This document shows, piece after piece, positions 8,232 through 18,265 of a DNA stretch of 64,000 nucleotides. Every line of letters starts with the position of its first letter. The stretch's first letter is position 1. The stretch comes from Tolypothrix sp. NIES-4075 (GTDB lineage Bacteria; Cyanobacteriota; Cyanobacteriia; Cyanobacteriales; Nostocaceae), in NCBI RefSeq assembly GCF_002218085.1, contig NZ_BDUC01000002.1:186001-250000 (forward strand). The letters run 5' to 3'. A program made the position numbers and the translations under genes. A model generated the notes under the pieces. That model was not told the DNA's origin. It was given only the letters and a program-made list of their open reading frames with translations, and searched no databases.

Positions 8232-11210
8232 TTATTTTTCACTTTTCATCTGTTGAATAATCTGCATCGTCTCCACACTCACGGTACAGACTCGTTGTAG
8301 TAAATCTATCACCTGTTCTTTATAATCTGCAAAGCGATAAGTATTAAATTTTTCGGCAATAGTTCGATCTTTTGGTTTCTTTTCTTTATATTGATCCAAA
8401 ATCCACATCAAAGCGCAACGATTGCCTAAGTGATATTCCCAAGCGAGTTTGGGGACATTTTTTAAGGTTGTGACATCATCTAAAATGATACTTTGGTTAA
8501 TTTTATCAGCTTTTAGTTTCGCCTTGGGTGTAGAGACGCGCAATTTTGCGTCTTTACATTCACCCAAAGGTAAATCAATTCGTTTTAAAGGATACGGTGC
8601 GACAGTTTCATAATTGATGTGCAATTCCATCAACTGTTTACCCCAGCTAACCCATTGCTGAAAGTCATCGTAGAAGGGTAAGCGGGGAAATTCGCGTTTC
8701 AGGTTGAGTTCGTATTTTTCTCGGTAAACCGGGTTGTGTAAGACTGCGTAGGTGTACTGAAATATATCTAATTTGGTAATTGTGGTGTCGTTGTAATGAT
8801 TTTGGAATTGTTTCAATCCCCAGTCGGTGATGTTGTCGTGTCGGTTCCCCTCTTTGTCGTAGCGGTAGAGGGGAAGACATTGAGTTTTTTCCAGAAAATC
8901 AAGACAAGTAATCTGATTCGTCATTAAGCACTGAAACGGTTTTGATGCACCAATACCAGATAAACAAATATAACTGTTTTGCTCACCATTTTTATAAATA
9001 TTAAACCATTGATAAGTCATGCCGTTAAAATGCTTATCAAAATAAAGCTGTGTTTTAAAAAAAGGTCTATATAAACTTTCTTTTATATTTTTAGCTTCAA
9101 AATCTTTGCTTATCCTTCTTTCCAAATATTTCGTTAGTTCTCTGTCCCACTTAATATCGATGTTTACCTTATTTAAACCTGCAAGTGTACTCTTATAAGT
9201 TTCTGCAAATAGCTTCATTTTAGCGGAGAGATTTTCGGCAGATAAGTCATAAACCCATTCATCTCGCTGAGTTTTTATACCTGAAGAAAACAATTGAAAA
9301 ACTGCTTCTTGTGCTTTACCTGTTTTTACATTTTTATCAACTAAAGGTATAAGATTATCAAAGTTATTATTAGTCAAATTAATCCAGTTATGCTGTTTAT
9401 CTGGTGTAATATGTTCAAAATTAAGTTGAGAAAACTTAGTTTCGGTTAAAAACGTTAACTTAGCTTCTGCTATATCAAATTCTGGACGACGGGTGTAGAA
9501 TATTTTGCAAGGTGTATTATTGTCACTTTGCCTCTTCACCATAAAACTTATAGCAACACCTGTTTGAATACCAAAGACATTATGTGTAGTTCCTGAAAGT
9601 TTAGGATTTTCCCTGACATCTCCACCTAAGTCAATTACATAAATGTCGCTAAACTCTTCAGCAACAACTTTTCTAAAACCATCAAAAGTTCTAGCATCGA
9701 TAAAAGACGAGTTTGTAATAATTGCTAAAATTCCATTTTTATTTAATCTATCAGTAGCCCAACGAATAAAACGAGTGTACATATCATAAACAACGATTTT
9801 ATTCTGAGCTTGACTATATTTTACATAAGTATCTTTAAGACGTTTATCTATTGCATCATAAGTACGATTTGCATTATTATCATTAAAATTATCTTGTTTT
9901 GCATTATAAGGCGGATTGCCTATAATTACAGAAATATTAGTTTCATTTTGTCGCTTGATTCTTTCTGTGTTTTCTACACTCATGGCAAACAAATTCATTT
10001 GCTTGCCTTCAAAAGAAGTATGCTCAAGTGTATCGACAAAACATATATTTTCAAACTCTTCATATACACCCATTTTTTGTTTATAGGTGTATTCAATATT
10101 CAAGTTGGCGATATAATAAGGTAAAATCGCTACTTCATTGCAGCGAATTTCATGCTTATACTTGTATTCGAGTTTATCTTTGGGTAAATAATCGATTAAT
10201 TCAGTGATAAAAGTCCCGGTTCCGGTAGCTGGGTCTAAAATTTCGACATCTTTATCAGCTAACAACTTACCAAAATTATTGTGAACTAAGTAATCTACAC
10301 TTTCAATCATGAAGCGCACAACTTCATTTGGTGTGTAGACGATACCCAATCTATCAGCAGCTTTGGGATTATACGCTTTATAAAAGTTCTCGTAAAGCGC
10401 TTTGAGAAACTTCTGCTTTTCATGATGGTTGTAGATGTTCGCAGCAGTTCTTCTAATTACTTTATAGTAACGTTCAATTGTGCCGAGGGTATTTCTTTTA
10501 GTGCTACCTGTAAAAAAGGTATTGATTACTTGTTGTAATTCACGAGCGATGTTATTTTCTTTATGAAATTGAGATTCGTTGAAGATGTTGATAAATATAT
10601 CTTCTGTTAAAATGTGCTGAATCATCATTTCCCGAATGTCTAATAAAGTGACTTCCGGATTTATTGATTCTTTGCAAATATGCCAAAATTTAGCTCTTGC
10701 TGTTTGAAAATCCGCGTTGGTTTCGCTTTGAATGTCAATTAAGTTTCGCAATGCAATTAGAATTGTTGGTAAGTCTATTTTAAATACTTCAATTGCTTCG
10801 CGAAAATCTTTAACTTCTGGGCGAACGTAGTTGATAAAATGTGTGATAATTCCATCTAGAGCGTCAGTATCTCTCATGGAAACACGCAAGGTTTCATTAC
10901 CACCCTGAATTAAAACTGCTGTTTGCGAGTCTTCAAACAGAATATTACTATCTGGGTAGCCTTTTGCTAGTTTTTTATCAATTTCTTGGTTTAAGTTGTC
11001 ATATTGGTCTTTGCTTTCCCAGTAACCCCAATCTAAACGCAATGCGTCTTTTACTGTGCCATCGGGATAGACTATTTTGCCGTTTCGAGTTTTATAATCT
11101 AATTCTGGAATAAGTTGAAAATCTCTGGGTTTGCAATACTCGTTAAGTAAGTTTTGGAAGGCAACTCTTATTGATGTTTCTTTGCGAGAACCACCATATT
11201 GAATTATTTT
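8232..11210 (-). pseudogene. Type ISP N6-adenine methyltransferase/specificity protein, 5'-truncated
   Basis: The open frame runs 992 codons from just after a stop at 11211-11213. The first usable start inside it is the TTG at 11042. Codons upstream of that TTG still read as family sequence (IIQYGGSRKETSIR, then DGTVKDALRLDWGYW), so the true N-terminus, perhaps 15-20 residues with the ATG, has been lost. The methyltransferase has motif I DPATGTGTFITELIDYL and motif IV NPPY. The C-terminal type ISP specificity domain includes LPLYRYDKEG and LHNPVYREKYELNLKREFPR. The nuclease-helicase half of full type ISP enzymes is absent and no helicase is adjacent. It is either a solitary methyltransferase with a weak TTG start or a decaying gene. 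Confidence 0.7.
8530..8559. repeat. 30-bp RAYT-type palindrome inside the ISP methyltransferase gene
   Basis: An imperfect copy of the palindrome that begins TGTAGAGACGCG and ends GCGTCTCTACA elsewhere. Here the right half reads GCGTCTTTACA. It sits in frame, about 100 codons before the end of the methyltransferase gene, encoding a short stretch around KDAKLRVST. The flanking CTTGGGTG and CACCCAAAG also pair, extending the hairpin. Confidence 0.6.
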
Positions 11211-11213
11211 TTA

Positions 11214-11588
11214 TACTTATGTATGATATTGAGTTACCAGAAGTTTGGACATGATTTAGAAAATCTTTATGATCTTAGAATCTGTCCAATGTAGCTTTTT
11301 GATTAGTCAGCAACCTCAGGGAATATAAGTAAGATAAATAATAAGTTTTTTAGGATGTCGGTAAAAACGCTAAGACGCTAAGGTGCGATGAATCGCATTA
11401 CTAGAAAGGTGAAGCGATCGCTATATACCAATCCGATGAGCGTGAAAAGTTAGATTCCCGACAACTTTTACGAAGTCGGGAATCAGTTCCACCGATAATT
11501 TTCACTCTTTGATCTAGGAAAGAAGGACGCTTGGGTATCGCATCACTACGGTGGTGCGTTACTTCGTTAACGCACCCTACGAATTAGG
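11214..11588. other. Intergenic with hairpin repeats
   Basis: No gene is seen. A strong hairpin at about 11450-11487 pairs GATTCCCGAC with GTCGGGAATC. The same CCCGACTT family recurs at about 26.95 kb. A dispersed repeat pairs GGTGGTGCGTTACTTC with CGTTAACGCACC at about 11550-11575. The hairpin region could help terminate relA, which ends at 11589 on the minus strand. Confidence 0.45.
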
Positions 11589-13850
11589 CTATTCGTCGAT
11601 TTGACCGACACGACGGATGTTGAGAATGTCGCTCATTTTCTTGATTTGGATAAATACTTGCTCGAGCTGAAAGCGATCGCTTATATCAATCCCCAAGTCC
11701 ATTAATGCCGGTTGTCCGAAAGCGGTTTTTACTTGAGCGTGACGGACGTTGATTCCTTGGTCGCTCAAGCGTGATAAAATGTCTTTCAATACTCCCACTC
11801 GATCCAGCGCTTCAATTTGAATACTCACTGGGTAAGTTTGCGGACGATTCCGATTTTCCCTGGCTGAATTCCAACTAACTGGTACTAAGCGATCGCACTC
11901 CACAGGCTCTAAATTATGACATCCTTGGCGATGGATGGAAATTCCCCTACCTCGTGTCACTACACCAATAATCGACTCTCCGGGAATTGGCGTACAACAT
12001 CCAGATAAATGATACACTAATCCTTCTACCCCGACAATTGGCGAATCGCTGCCGCGTCCGCTAGTTGCAGGTACATCGCGTAAGGCTTTCGCTGAAGGTA
12101 TCGATGTAATTTCTATGACGTTTGTTGCAGGTTGTTGTGCCTTGACTATTTCTCGCCAACGATTTAATACTAAGTTTAAAGTAATTTCACCGTAACCTAA
12201 AGCCGCTAATAAATCGTCCACACTATGATAATTGCACTTTTCGGCTACAGCTGACATTGCATCTGACTTGAGCAAAGTTTCAAAACCTGTTCTACCGAGT
12301 TCTTTTTCTAACAAGTCTCGTCCACGAGCAAGATTTTCTTCACGGCGCGATCGCTTGTACCATTGTTTTATCCGATTTTTAGCCGCAGAAGTTCTCACAA
12401 AGTTCAACCAATCTAAACTCGGATGGCTGTTCTTTTGCGTCAAAATCTCGACAATATCGCCATTTTGTAAGCGCGTTGATAATGGTATCATTCTGCCATT
12501 CACCCGCGCCCCCGCACAATGATTTCCTACTTCTGTGTGAATCCGATAAGCAAAATCTACTGTTGTCGAACCCGGACTTAAGGAAACTAAATCCCCCTTA
12601 GGGGTGAAGACATAAACATCATCTTCAAATAAATTATCTTTGATGCTTTCTAGATATTCTTGAGCGTCTTTCAGGTCACTTTGCCATTCCAACAACTGCC
12701 GCAACCAAGTGAACTTCTCATCTTGTCCTGTTGCCTGGATGTTGTTAGAACCACCTGTTTCTTTGTACTTCCAATGAGCAGCAATTCCATACTCGGCTAT
12801 ATGATGCATTTCCTGCGTTCGGATTTGCACTTCCAAGGGACGACCTGTAAAACCGATGACACCAGTATGCAAGGATTGGTAACGATTTGGCTTTGGCAGT
12901 CCGATGTAGTCTTTAAATCTACCAGGAATTGGGCGAAAGGCATCGTGAACTACAGCCAAAGCGCGATAGCATTCTTCATTGGTTTTAACGATAATTCGCA
13001 ATGCAGCCAAATCGTAAATTTCGTGAAATTCTTTTTGCTGTCGCTGCATTTTTTGGTAAATACTATAAAGATGCTTCGGGCGCCCGCTGACATCGATGAC
13101 TTCAATACCGGCTTGCTGCAAGCGATCGCGCAAAGTTTTCGTAATTTTCTCCAGTCTTTCTTCTCGTGCTGCTCGTTTTTCGGCTACATATGTTTGAATT
13201 TGCCGAAAAGACTCTGGTTCGAGATACTTAAATGCCAAATCCTCCAATTCCCACTTAATTTGCCAGATCCCCAACCGATTGGCTAAAGGAGCAAAAATAT
13301 CTCGCGTTTCTTGAGCGTTGCTGCGACGACTTTCTTCTGACATAAACTGCAAAGTTCGCATATTATGCAGCCGATCTGCCAACTTCACCACAATGACTCG
13401 GATATCTTGTGCCATTGCCAAAAACATTCGTCGGAAATTTTCGGCTTGGCTTTCGGTTTTGCTTTTAAAGTTAAATTTAGAAAGCTTGGTAACACCTTCT
13501 ACCAATTGTCTAACTTCAGCTCCAAAATGCTCTTCTATTTGCTCAATTGTAATATCTGTATCCTCGACGACATCATGGAGAAATCCAGCTGCTATCATGG
13601 CAGAACTCCCCCCCAAGTCGCGTAACAATCCAGCTACAGCTACGGGATGACAAATATATGGTTCTCCCGATTTGCGGTATTGACCTTGATGCAACTCGTA
13701 AGCAAATTTAAATGCTCGACAAATTAAAGTTGTATCATAACGCTTTTTGTCATCTTCTTGGGCGTTAGGTGCGGATGACTCTTGTAAACATTTTTTTAGC
13801 CAATCCGGAAGAGTAATTTCAACTGGGGAATTTATAAGTATACCGCTCAT
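11589..13850 (-). CDS. Bifunctional (p)ppGpp synthetase/hydrolase RelA/SpoT
   Basis: About 753 residues from the ATG at 13850 (MSGILINSPVEITLPDWLKK), which fits cyanobacterial homologues. An in-frame start at 13904 is possible. Domains in order: an HD hydrolase (HPVAVAGLLRDLGG, FLHDVVEDTDIT with the metal-binding HD and ED residues), a RelA synthetase domain (RIIVKTNEECYRALAVVHD, PNRYQSLHTGVIG), a TGS domain (VYVFTPKGDLVSLSPGSTTVDFAY), a zinc-finger-like region (CCTPIPGESIIG, RQGCHN) and a C-terminal ACT domain (VGVLKDILSRLSDQGINV). Both active sites look intact, so it should make and degrade the stringent alarmone. It stands alone. Confidence 0.92.
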   Translation of the reverse strand: MSGILINSPVEITLPDWLKKCLQESSAPNAQEDDKKRYDTTLICRAFKFAYELHQGQYRKSGEPYICHPVAVAGLLRDLGGSSAMIAAGFLHDVVEDTDITIEQIEEHFGAEVRQLVEGVTKLSKFNFKSKTESQAENFRRMFLAMAQDIRVIVVKLADRLHNMRTLQFMSEESRRSNAQETRDIFAPLANRLGIWQIKWELEDLAFKYLEPESFRQIQTYVAEKRAAREERLEKITKTLRDRLQQAGIEVIDVSGRPKHLYSIYQKMQRQQKEFHEIYDLAALRIIVKTNEECYRALAVVHDAFRPIPGRFKDYIGLPKPNRYQSLHTGVIGFTGRPLEVQIRTQEMHHIAEYGIAAHWKYKETGGSNNIQATGQDEKFTWLRQLLEWQSDLKDAQEYLESIKDNLFEDDVYVFTPKGDLVSLSPGSTTVDFAYRIHTEVGNHCAGARVNGRMIPLSTRLQNGDIVEILTQKNSHPSLDWLNFVRTSAAKNRIKQWYKRSRREENLARGRDLLEKELGRTGFETLLKSDAMSAVAEKCNYHSVDDLLAALGYGEITLNLVLNRWREIVKAQQPATNVIEITSIPSAKALRDVPATSGRGSDSPIVGVEGLVYHLSGCCTPIPGESIIGVVTRGRGISIHRQGCHNLEPVECDRLVPVSWNSARENRNRPQTYPVSIQIEALDRVGVLKDILSRLSDQGINVRHAQVKTAFGQPALMDLGIDISDRFQLEQVFIQIKKMSDILNIRRVGQIDE

Positions 13851-14138
13851 AAAATCGAAATTAAGGTAATCTGTGGTTAAGTGGATGTACGAAGACAATG
13901 CCATTGCCGCCTAATTGTTGCCTTAATTTGGCGGTAAAAGCAGTGTTAGAACGATTTGCTGGTAATTAGTATTGCGAGCTTATCCGGTTTGAGTGTCAAC
14001 AATCATAGCTGGGAAAATGGAATTATGGCAGATGCAACCCCCTAGCATCATTTGAGGCGAGTAATTATAATAAAAGTTTAAAAAATCTGTTTGAGAAGAA
14101 AAAATTCTTGACATTAATAGTATCTCAAGAAGCACTTC

Positions 14139-14495
14139 ATGTCTCTAAATCGCCAGAAATATCACACATTCGCAATGTTGCTCCAGCAATTACGTGACTA
14201 TACCACGAGTACTGAACTAAATGCGCCCGGACTGCGGCAGCGTGTGGCATCTTTGCAGCAAATGTTTCAGCAGCAGATTGTGCCTTTGGCTGATGAAGAT
14301 GCTCAAACACCATACAATTCAAGGGAACAGTCTTATCAAACCGAGATGAGCAAGCAACTGCGCTTATTGGAATTGGATGTAATGTTTTTCCAAGGAGCGA
14401 GGCAACCAGCTACTGCTCAAGCTAGACTCCAGACAATTAGCGATCGCTTGACTACTCTGGTGCAATACTGCGAAGCAATACTGCAACAAGAATAA
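14139..14495 (+). CDS. patD: PatD-like heterocyst frequency control protein
   Basis: 118 residues, all helical, with no membrane segment. MSLNRQKYHTFAMLLQQLRD, LRQRVASLQQMFQQQI, SREQSYQTEMSKQLRLLELD and DVMFFQGARQPATAQARLQT match my memory of the PatD family. In Anabaena PCC 7120, PatD is a small NtcA-regulated protein that tunes how many cells become heterocysts. This supports a heterocystous host. The call rests on recalled sequence and was not searched. I saw no clear NtcA box (GTA-N8-TAC) in the 100 bp upstream. A hairpin (AAGGTAAAA pairing TTTTACCTT) follows the stop. Confidence 0.65.
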   Translation: MSLNRQKYHTFAMLLQQLRDYTTSTELNAPGLRQRVASLQQMFQQQIVPLADEDAQTPYNSREQSYQTEMSKQLRLLELDVMFFQGARQPATAQARLQTISDRLTTLVQYCEAILQQE

Positions 14496-14710
14496 GCATA
14501 AAAAGGTAAAAATTACAAGAAGTTTTTTTTCTCGCTTTTACCTTCTCTGTCTATATTGTAAAGAAACATTACCCATAAGACTAATATATTTCATCTGCCT
14601 AAGTCTGGAAAATTTGACATTTGTCAGCACTTAGCTTGGGGTTTGTTCAGTTTTTTACAGAATAATAGGACGAATGGTAAAATAGCCCTGGTGTACAGTC
14701 AGTGTTTCGG

Positions 14711-14869
14711 ATGCCTACTGAAGCACGGGTTAGAAAGCTTATATCGTGTTTGCTATCAGTTAACATATTTCATGCTCCAACCCGTACACCTTATTTGTAT
14801 CGATAATCGAACTGGAAATAGTGAAGAACTCGAATTCGGTGATTGCACCGAATGGAGAGGTATTCTGAT
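14711..14869 (+). pseudogene. Frameshifted DUF6888-like small gene
   Basis: MPTEAR starts at the ATG 14711 in one frame. The rest of the family-like sequence (LYRVCYQLTYFMLQPVHLICIDNRTGN) continues in another frame, indicating a one- or two-base indel near 14735. DUF6888-type proteins are about 55-60 residues, typically start MPT, and contain QLTN...PVHL...DERTGN. They are usually encoded just before a DUF6887-type partner, as here. The family recognition is from memory. Confidence 0.45.
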
Positions 14870-15098
14870 GAGTCAGATTAATTATGCTGATATGTCTGAT
14901 GAAGAATTCAGGCAATATTTTCTCGAACATCGGCAAGACAAAATGGCACTTCAGGCATATCTAGATAGACTCAGTACACGTCCACGCAATGTAATTGCGA
15001 CTTTAGACGATCCTGACTTTGATGTTAAAGTTCAAGCAGCAATTCGCGTTTCAAATGCAAGCGAGAAACAGCCAAGGGGAATCAGCTGTCTAATATAG
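14868..15098 (+). CDS. DUF6887-like small cyanobacterial protein
   Basis: 76 residues from the ATG at 14868, preceded by GGAGAGG at 14854-14860 at good spacing. The sequence (YADMSDEEFRQYFLEHRQDKMALQAYLDRL, then DDPDFDVKVQAAI) fits the DUF6887 type: a short acidic helical protein ending with a DPDFDDKV-like motif. The last 18 residues look like read-on into non-conserved sequence, so the original stop may be lost. A longer open frame from 14643 fuses it to the decayed partner upstream, but the internal ribosome site argues for this start. The paired-small-gene arrangement resembles toxin-antitoxin loci, but no function is known to me. Confidence 0.5.
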   Translation: MSQINYADMSDEEFRQYFLEHRQDKMALQAYLDRLSTRPRNVIATLDDPDFDVKVQAAIRVSNASEKQPRGISCLI

Positions 15099-15256
15099 CA
15101 TTGTACATTCTTCGGCGTTGCATAAAGTTCGTAGTAAGGGCTTTAGCCCTTGAAATTGAGCGATCTTCTCGCTCACGCTTTGAAAATACATCTGATACAC
15201 TATCTTAAATTTCAAATTATAAAAGCGATTGTAGCGATCGCGCCAAATGATAAAAT

Positions 15257-16933
15257 ATGAATGAAGCTTTATTCCAAATCGAAAATCTGCGCGTTGCCTA
15301 TCCTCACCGTGGCAATGAAGAAGCGAAATGGGCGGTTGATGATGTTTCTTTTACTCTCCAACCCGGTGAAAGGATGGGATTGGTGGGAGAATCTGGTTGT
15401 GGAAAATCAACTCTGGGACGTGCAGCCATGCGATTATTACCCTCATCTACCCGTATTGAAGGACGGGTGATGTTTCAAGGGCAATCGGTATTTGATTTAA
15501 ATCCCAATCAGTTGCGAAAATTTCGCGGTGAAGCGGTAGGACTGATTTTTCAAGATCCGATGACACGGCTCGATCCGTTGATGACAATCGGTAAGCATTG
15601 TTTAGAAACACTTAAGGCGCATTCACCTAGTTTATCAACTAAACAAGCTAAAGAAACAGCGATCGCCACTTTAGAAAAGGTGAAAATTCCTGCCACTCGT
15701 TGGAATCAGTATCCTCACGAATTTAGCGGGGGAATGCGACAAAGAGTAGCGATCGCTTTAGCTTTACTTCTCAACCCGAAGTTAATTGTTGCCGATGAAC
15801 CGACTACGAGTTTAGATGTCACCGTTTCCGCACAAATTTTACAAGAGTTAACACGGTTGTGCGGTGAAGAGAATATGGGATTGTTGCTAATTTCTCACGA
15901 TTTGGCAATGGTAGCAGAATATTGCGATCGCATTGGGGTGATGTATGACGGGAAAATGGTAGAGAAGGGTGCTACCGAATCTGTATTTAGAGAACCTCAA
16001 CATGAATACACGCGATCGCTTTTGCAAGCAGCTTTGCACATTCAATCTGTGGATGAGTTAGAAAGTGGGGAGTTGGGACTAGAGAGTGGGGAAAATTCCC
16101 AATTACCAATTACCCATTCCCAATCACCAATTTTGCGCGTAACAGAATTACAGCAACACTATAATATAGAACCCAGCTTTATTGAACGCCTATTCAAAGC
16201 GCAAACTCAGACAATTAAAGCAGTTGATGGTATTAACTTAGAATTATATCAAGGAGAAATTCTCGGATTAGTTGGCGAATCAGGTTGCGGTAAGAGTACG
16301 CTGTCGCGGACAATTTTGCAATTAATTCGTCCCACTGGTGGTAAAATCGAATTCTTCGGAAAAGACTTAACTAACTTATCGAGTCAACAAATTCGCTCTT
16401 CCAGAAGACAAATGCAAATGGTGTTTCAAGACCCTCATGCTTGTCTGAATCCAGCGATGACTGTAGGACAAAGTATAGCTGACCCTTTGTTAATTCATCA
16501 TATCACCAATGCGGAACAAGCAAAAGAACAAGTGCTGTTAATGTTAGAGAAAGTCGGTTTAAAACCGGCTGAAGTATATTATCAGCGTTATCCATCCGAT
16601 TTATCTGGGGGACAACAACAAAGAGTAGCGATTGCACGAGCTTTAATTACTCGTCCCAAATTGCTGATTTGCGACGAACCAGTGAGTATGCTAGACGCTA
16701 GCGTGCAATCGCAAGTGCTGGATTTAATGTTGCAATTAAAGGATGAGTTTGATCTAACTTATTTGTTTATCACTCATGATTTGTGGTTGGCGAGATTTTT
16801 ATGCGATCGCATTGCCGTGATGAATGGTGGTAAAATCGTCGAACTAGGTGCAACAAAAGAGATTTTCGCCAATCCTCAACACCCCTACACCAAAACTTTA
16901 CTAGCTGCTGCTCCCTTACTAGCACGAGCTTAA
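15257..16933 (+). CDS. Fused dual ABC transporter ATP-binding protein (oligopeptide/nickel, DppDF/YejF type)
   Basis: 558 residues holding two complete ABC ATPase domains. The first has Walker A GESGCGKST, signature FSGGMRQR and Walker B LIVADEPT. The second has GESGCGKST, LSGGQQQR and LLICDEP. This twin arrangement is typical of YejF-like peptide importers. Walker A, signature and H-loop (ISHD, ITHD) are intact in both halves. No permease or binding-protein genes are adjacent, so the membrane partners must be elsewhere. The linker (about 270-298) is low-complexity (ESGELGLESGENSQLPITHS) and is encoded by intergenic-style repeat DNA. Confidence 0.9.
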   Translation: MNEALFQIENLRVAYPHRGNEEAKWAVDDVSFTLQPGERMGLVGESGCGKSTLGRAAMRLLPSSTRIEGRVMFQGQSVFDLNPNQLRKFRGEAVGLIFQDPMTRLDPLMTIGKHCLETLKAHSPSLSTKQAKETAIATLEKVKIPATRWNQYPHEFSGGMRQRVAIALALLLNPKLIVADEPTTSLDVTVSAQILQELTRLCGEENMGLLLISHDLAMVAEYCDRIGVMYDGKMVEKGATESVFREPQHEYTRSLLQAALHIQSVDELESGELGLESGENSQLPITHSQSPILRVTELQQHYNIEPSFIERLFKAQTQTIKAVDGINLELYQGEILGLVGESGCGKSTLSRTILQLIRPTGGKIEFFGKDLTNLSSQQIRSSRRQMQMVFQDPHACLNPAMTVGQSIADPLLIHHITNAEQAKEQVLLMLEKVGLKPAEVYYQRYPSDLSGGQQQRVAIARALITRPKLLICDEPVSMLDASVQSQVLDLMLQLKDEFDLTYLFITHDLWLARFLCDRIAVMNGGKIVELGATKEIFANPQHPYTKTLLAAAPLLARA

Positions 16934-16944
16934 TTAAAAGTAGG

Positions 16945-17100
16945 GAATTGGTAATTGGTAATCGGTAATTGGTAATTGGTAATTGGTAATAGTGATGTGC
17001 GTTTTACCCATTCCCCATTCCCCATTCCCCCTTCGGGTTCGCCAGTCCCCCATCGTGACGGAAACCGCCAAGACGGGGGCTGGACTCACCATTACCCATT
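16945..17100. repeat. Heptamer repeat array plus GC-rich hairpin repeat
   Basis: TGGTAAT is repeated about six times at 16945-16990, followed by CCCATTC-type heptamers. Inside, at about 17030-17093, lies a GC-rich element beginning CCCTTCGGGTTCGCCAGTC and ending GGGGGCTGGACTCA, whose CCAG/CCCCC and GGGGG/CTGG can pair. Its ends match the element inserted at 49064. The array lies between two convergent genes. Confidence 0.6.
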
Positions 17101-17102
17101 CC

Positions 17103-17990
17103 CTACTCCCTCGAACCATATAGCTCAACGAATCTTTTAAACAGCCACATAGTTTCGTGACTTGCAGATTTATTTAAATGAAATAAACGCTCTACATTTA
17201 TATCAGCTAAAGCACGTAAATAAGGCAAATCTTCAAACAATGTCAAACACGCAGCAAAATGCAACATAAGTTGCAATATTGGTTTATTCCATTCTAAATC
17301 GCTGTAAATATCTATAAAGAATTGATGCTCAGTATCCGTTAAAGGAAAGACGTTAAAGATAACAATTATTCTCTTGTTATTGTAAACCGGAATACTTAGT
17401 TCTACAGTATAAGGATTGTGCAGTATTAAATCTACCTCAACAATTGGTTGTCTCCAAATCTTCAGAGGATTTACTGGAGAATCTAAAACTGTTTGAAATT
17501 TGATTATTCCTCCAATATTTGTAGCTTCTACATGACTGACATTAATAACTTTCAAGTTATTCAAGCTAAACTTGTGAACTGTTTCTAAATGCTTTAAGCT
17601 CAAGAGATGATAGATTTGGCAAAGATAAGGAAAAGGTAAAATGTATTCTTGGCTAATCATATGTCGCTTTTTTAAGTCAAAGTTGCTAACTTGACTCGGA
17701 CATAGATATGCTTCAGTTCCATCACCATTTAAGTTTGTCTCCGGTCGCAAATACAGCCAACTTAAAAACAAGAAAGAGGCTGTCAATAGCTGGAGGATTT
17801 CTAAAGGAGATAAATAGCCATCAGCTAATGCAGCAACGCTTCTATCGCTGATTCCAAAAACCCAAGACGGAATACCAAAAAGCCAGATACTATTTTTCAG
17901 GTTGCTGATAAAAATAGCAAGTTCTACTTCTAGAGGTAGATGATTGTTTGGAATTTCATTACTATCAGTTTTAATAAGATTAACAGACAT
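17103..17990 (-). CDS. Hypothetical protein
   Basis: 295 residues, not recognised. The first 90 residues contain two moderately hydrophobic stretches (NSIWLFGIPSWVFGIS, and LQLLTASFLFLSWLYL), which may be membrane-associated. The remainder is a mixed alpha/beta domain with FKTV-like strands (KRIIVIFNVFPLTDTEHQFFIDIYSDL) and a helical end (LMLHFAACLTLFEDLPYLRALADINVERLFHL). Codon use and AT content resemble the neighbours. The reading frame is long and uninterrupted, so it is very likely real. There is no operon context, and an ATG at 17990 is the only good start seen. Confidence 0.6.
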   Translation of the reverse strand: MSVNLIKTDSNEIPNNHLPLEVELAIFISNLKNSIWLFGIPSWVFGISDRSVAALADGYLSPLEILQLLTASFLFLSWLYLRPETNLNGDGTEAYLCPSQVSNFDLKKRHMISQEYILPFPYLCQIYHLLSLKHLETVHKFSLNNLKVINVSHVEATNIGGIIKFQTVLDSPVNPLKIWRQPIVEVDLILHNPYTVELSIPVYNNKRIIVIFNVFPLTDTEHQFFIDIYSDLEWNKPILQLMLHFAACLTLFEDLPYLRALADINVERLFHLNKSASHETMWLFKRFVELYGSRE

Positions 17991-18265
17991 AAGTCGATGT
18001 TAGTTACAAGATGGAATCAGCGTATTTAGTACATATATACTATAAAATAGTTAATTCAATCTACCTCTATCTTTAGCTGTAGATGTTTTTTAAAGAAATA
18101 AATGCAGAGATATAATATTAACTCTTGCCAATACTTATTTCTAAAGGATGAGTTATAAATCAAAATTTCTAAATAAACTTATCACTTAAGACTGAAGATT
18201 TAACTGTTAATTAAAAAGCATACTCGGCGCTATCACAGCGTTAAATAAGAGTAAGTATTTGTATC
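17991..18265. other. AT-rich intergenic region, no gene seen
   Basis: Upstream region of the hypothetical gene at 17103-17990. It is AT-rich and contains no HIP1 site, clear hairpin or supported reading frame. Confidence 0.3.

Noticed and set aside
16945..17100. Possible CRISPR array
   Set aside because: The units are 7 bp with no unique spacers; this is a short tandem heptamer repeat.
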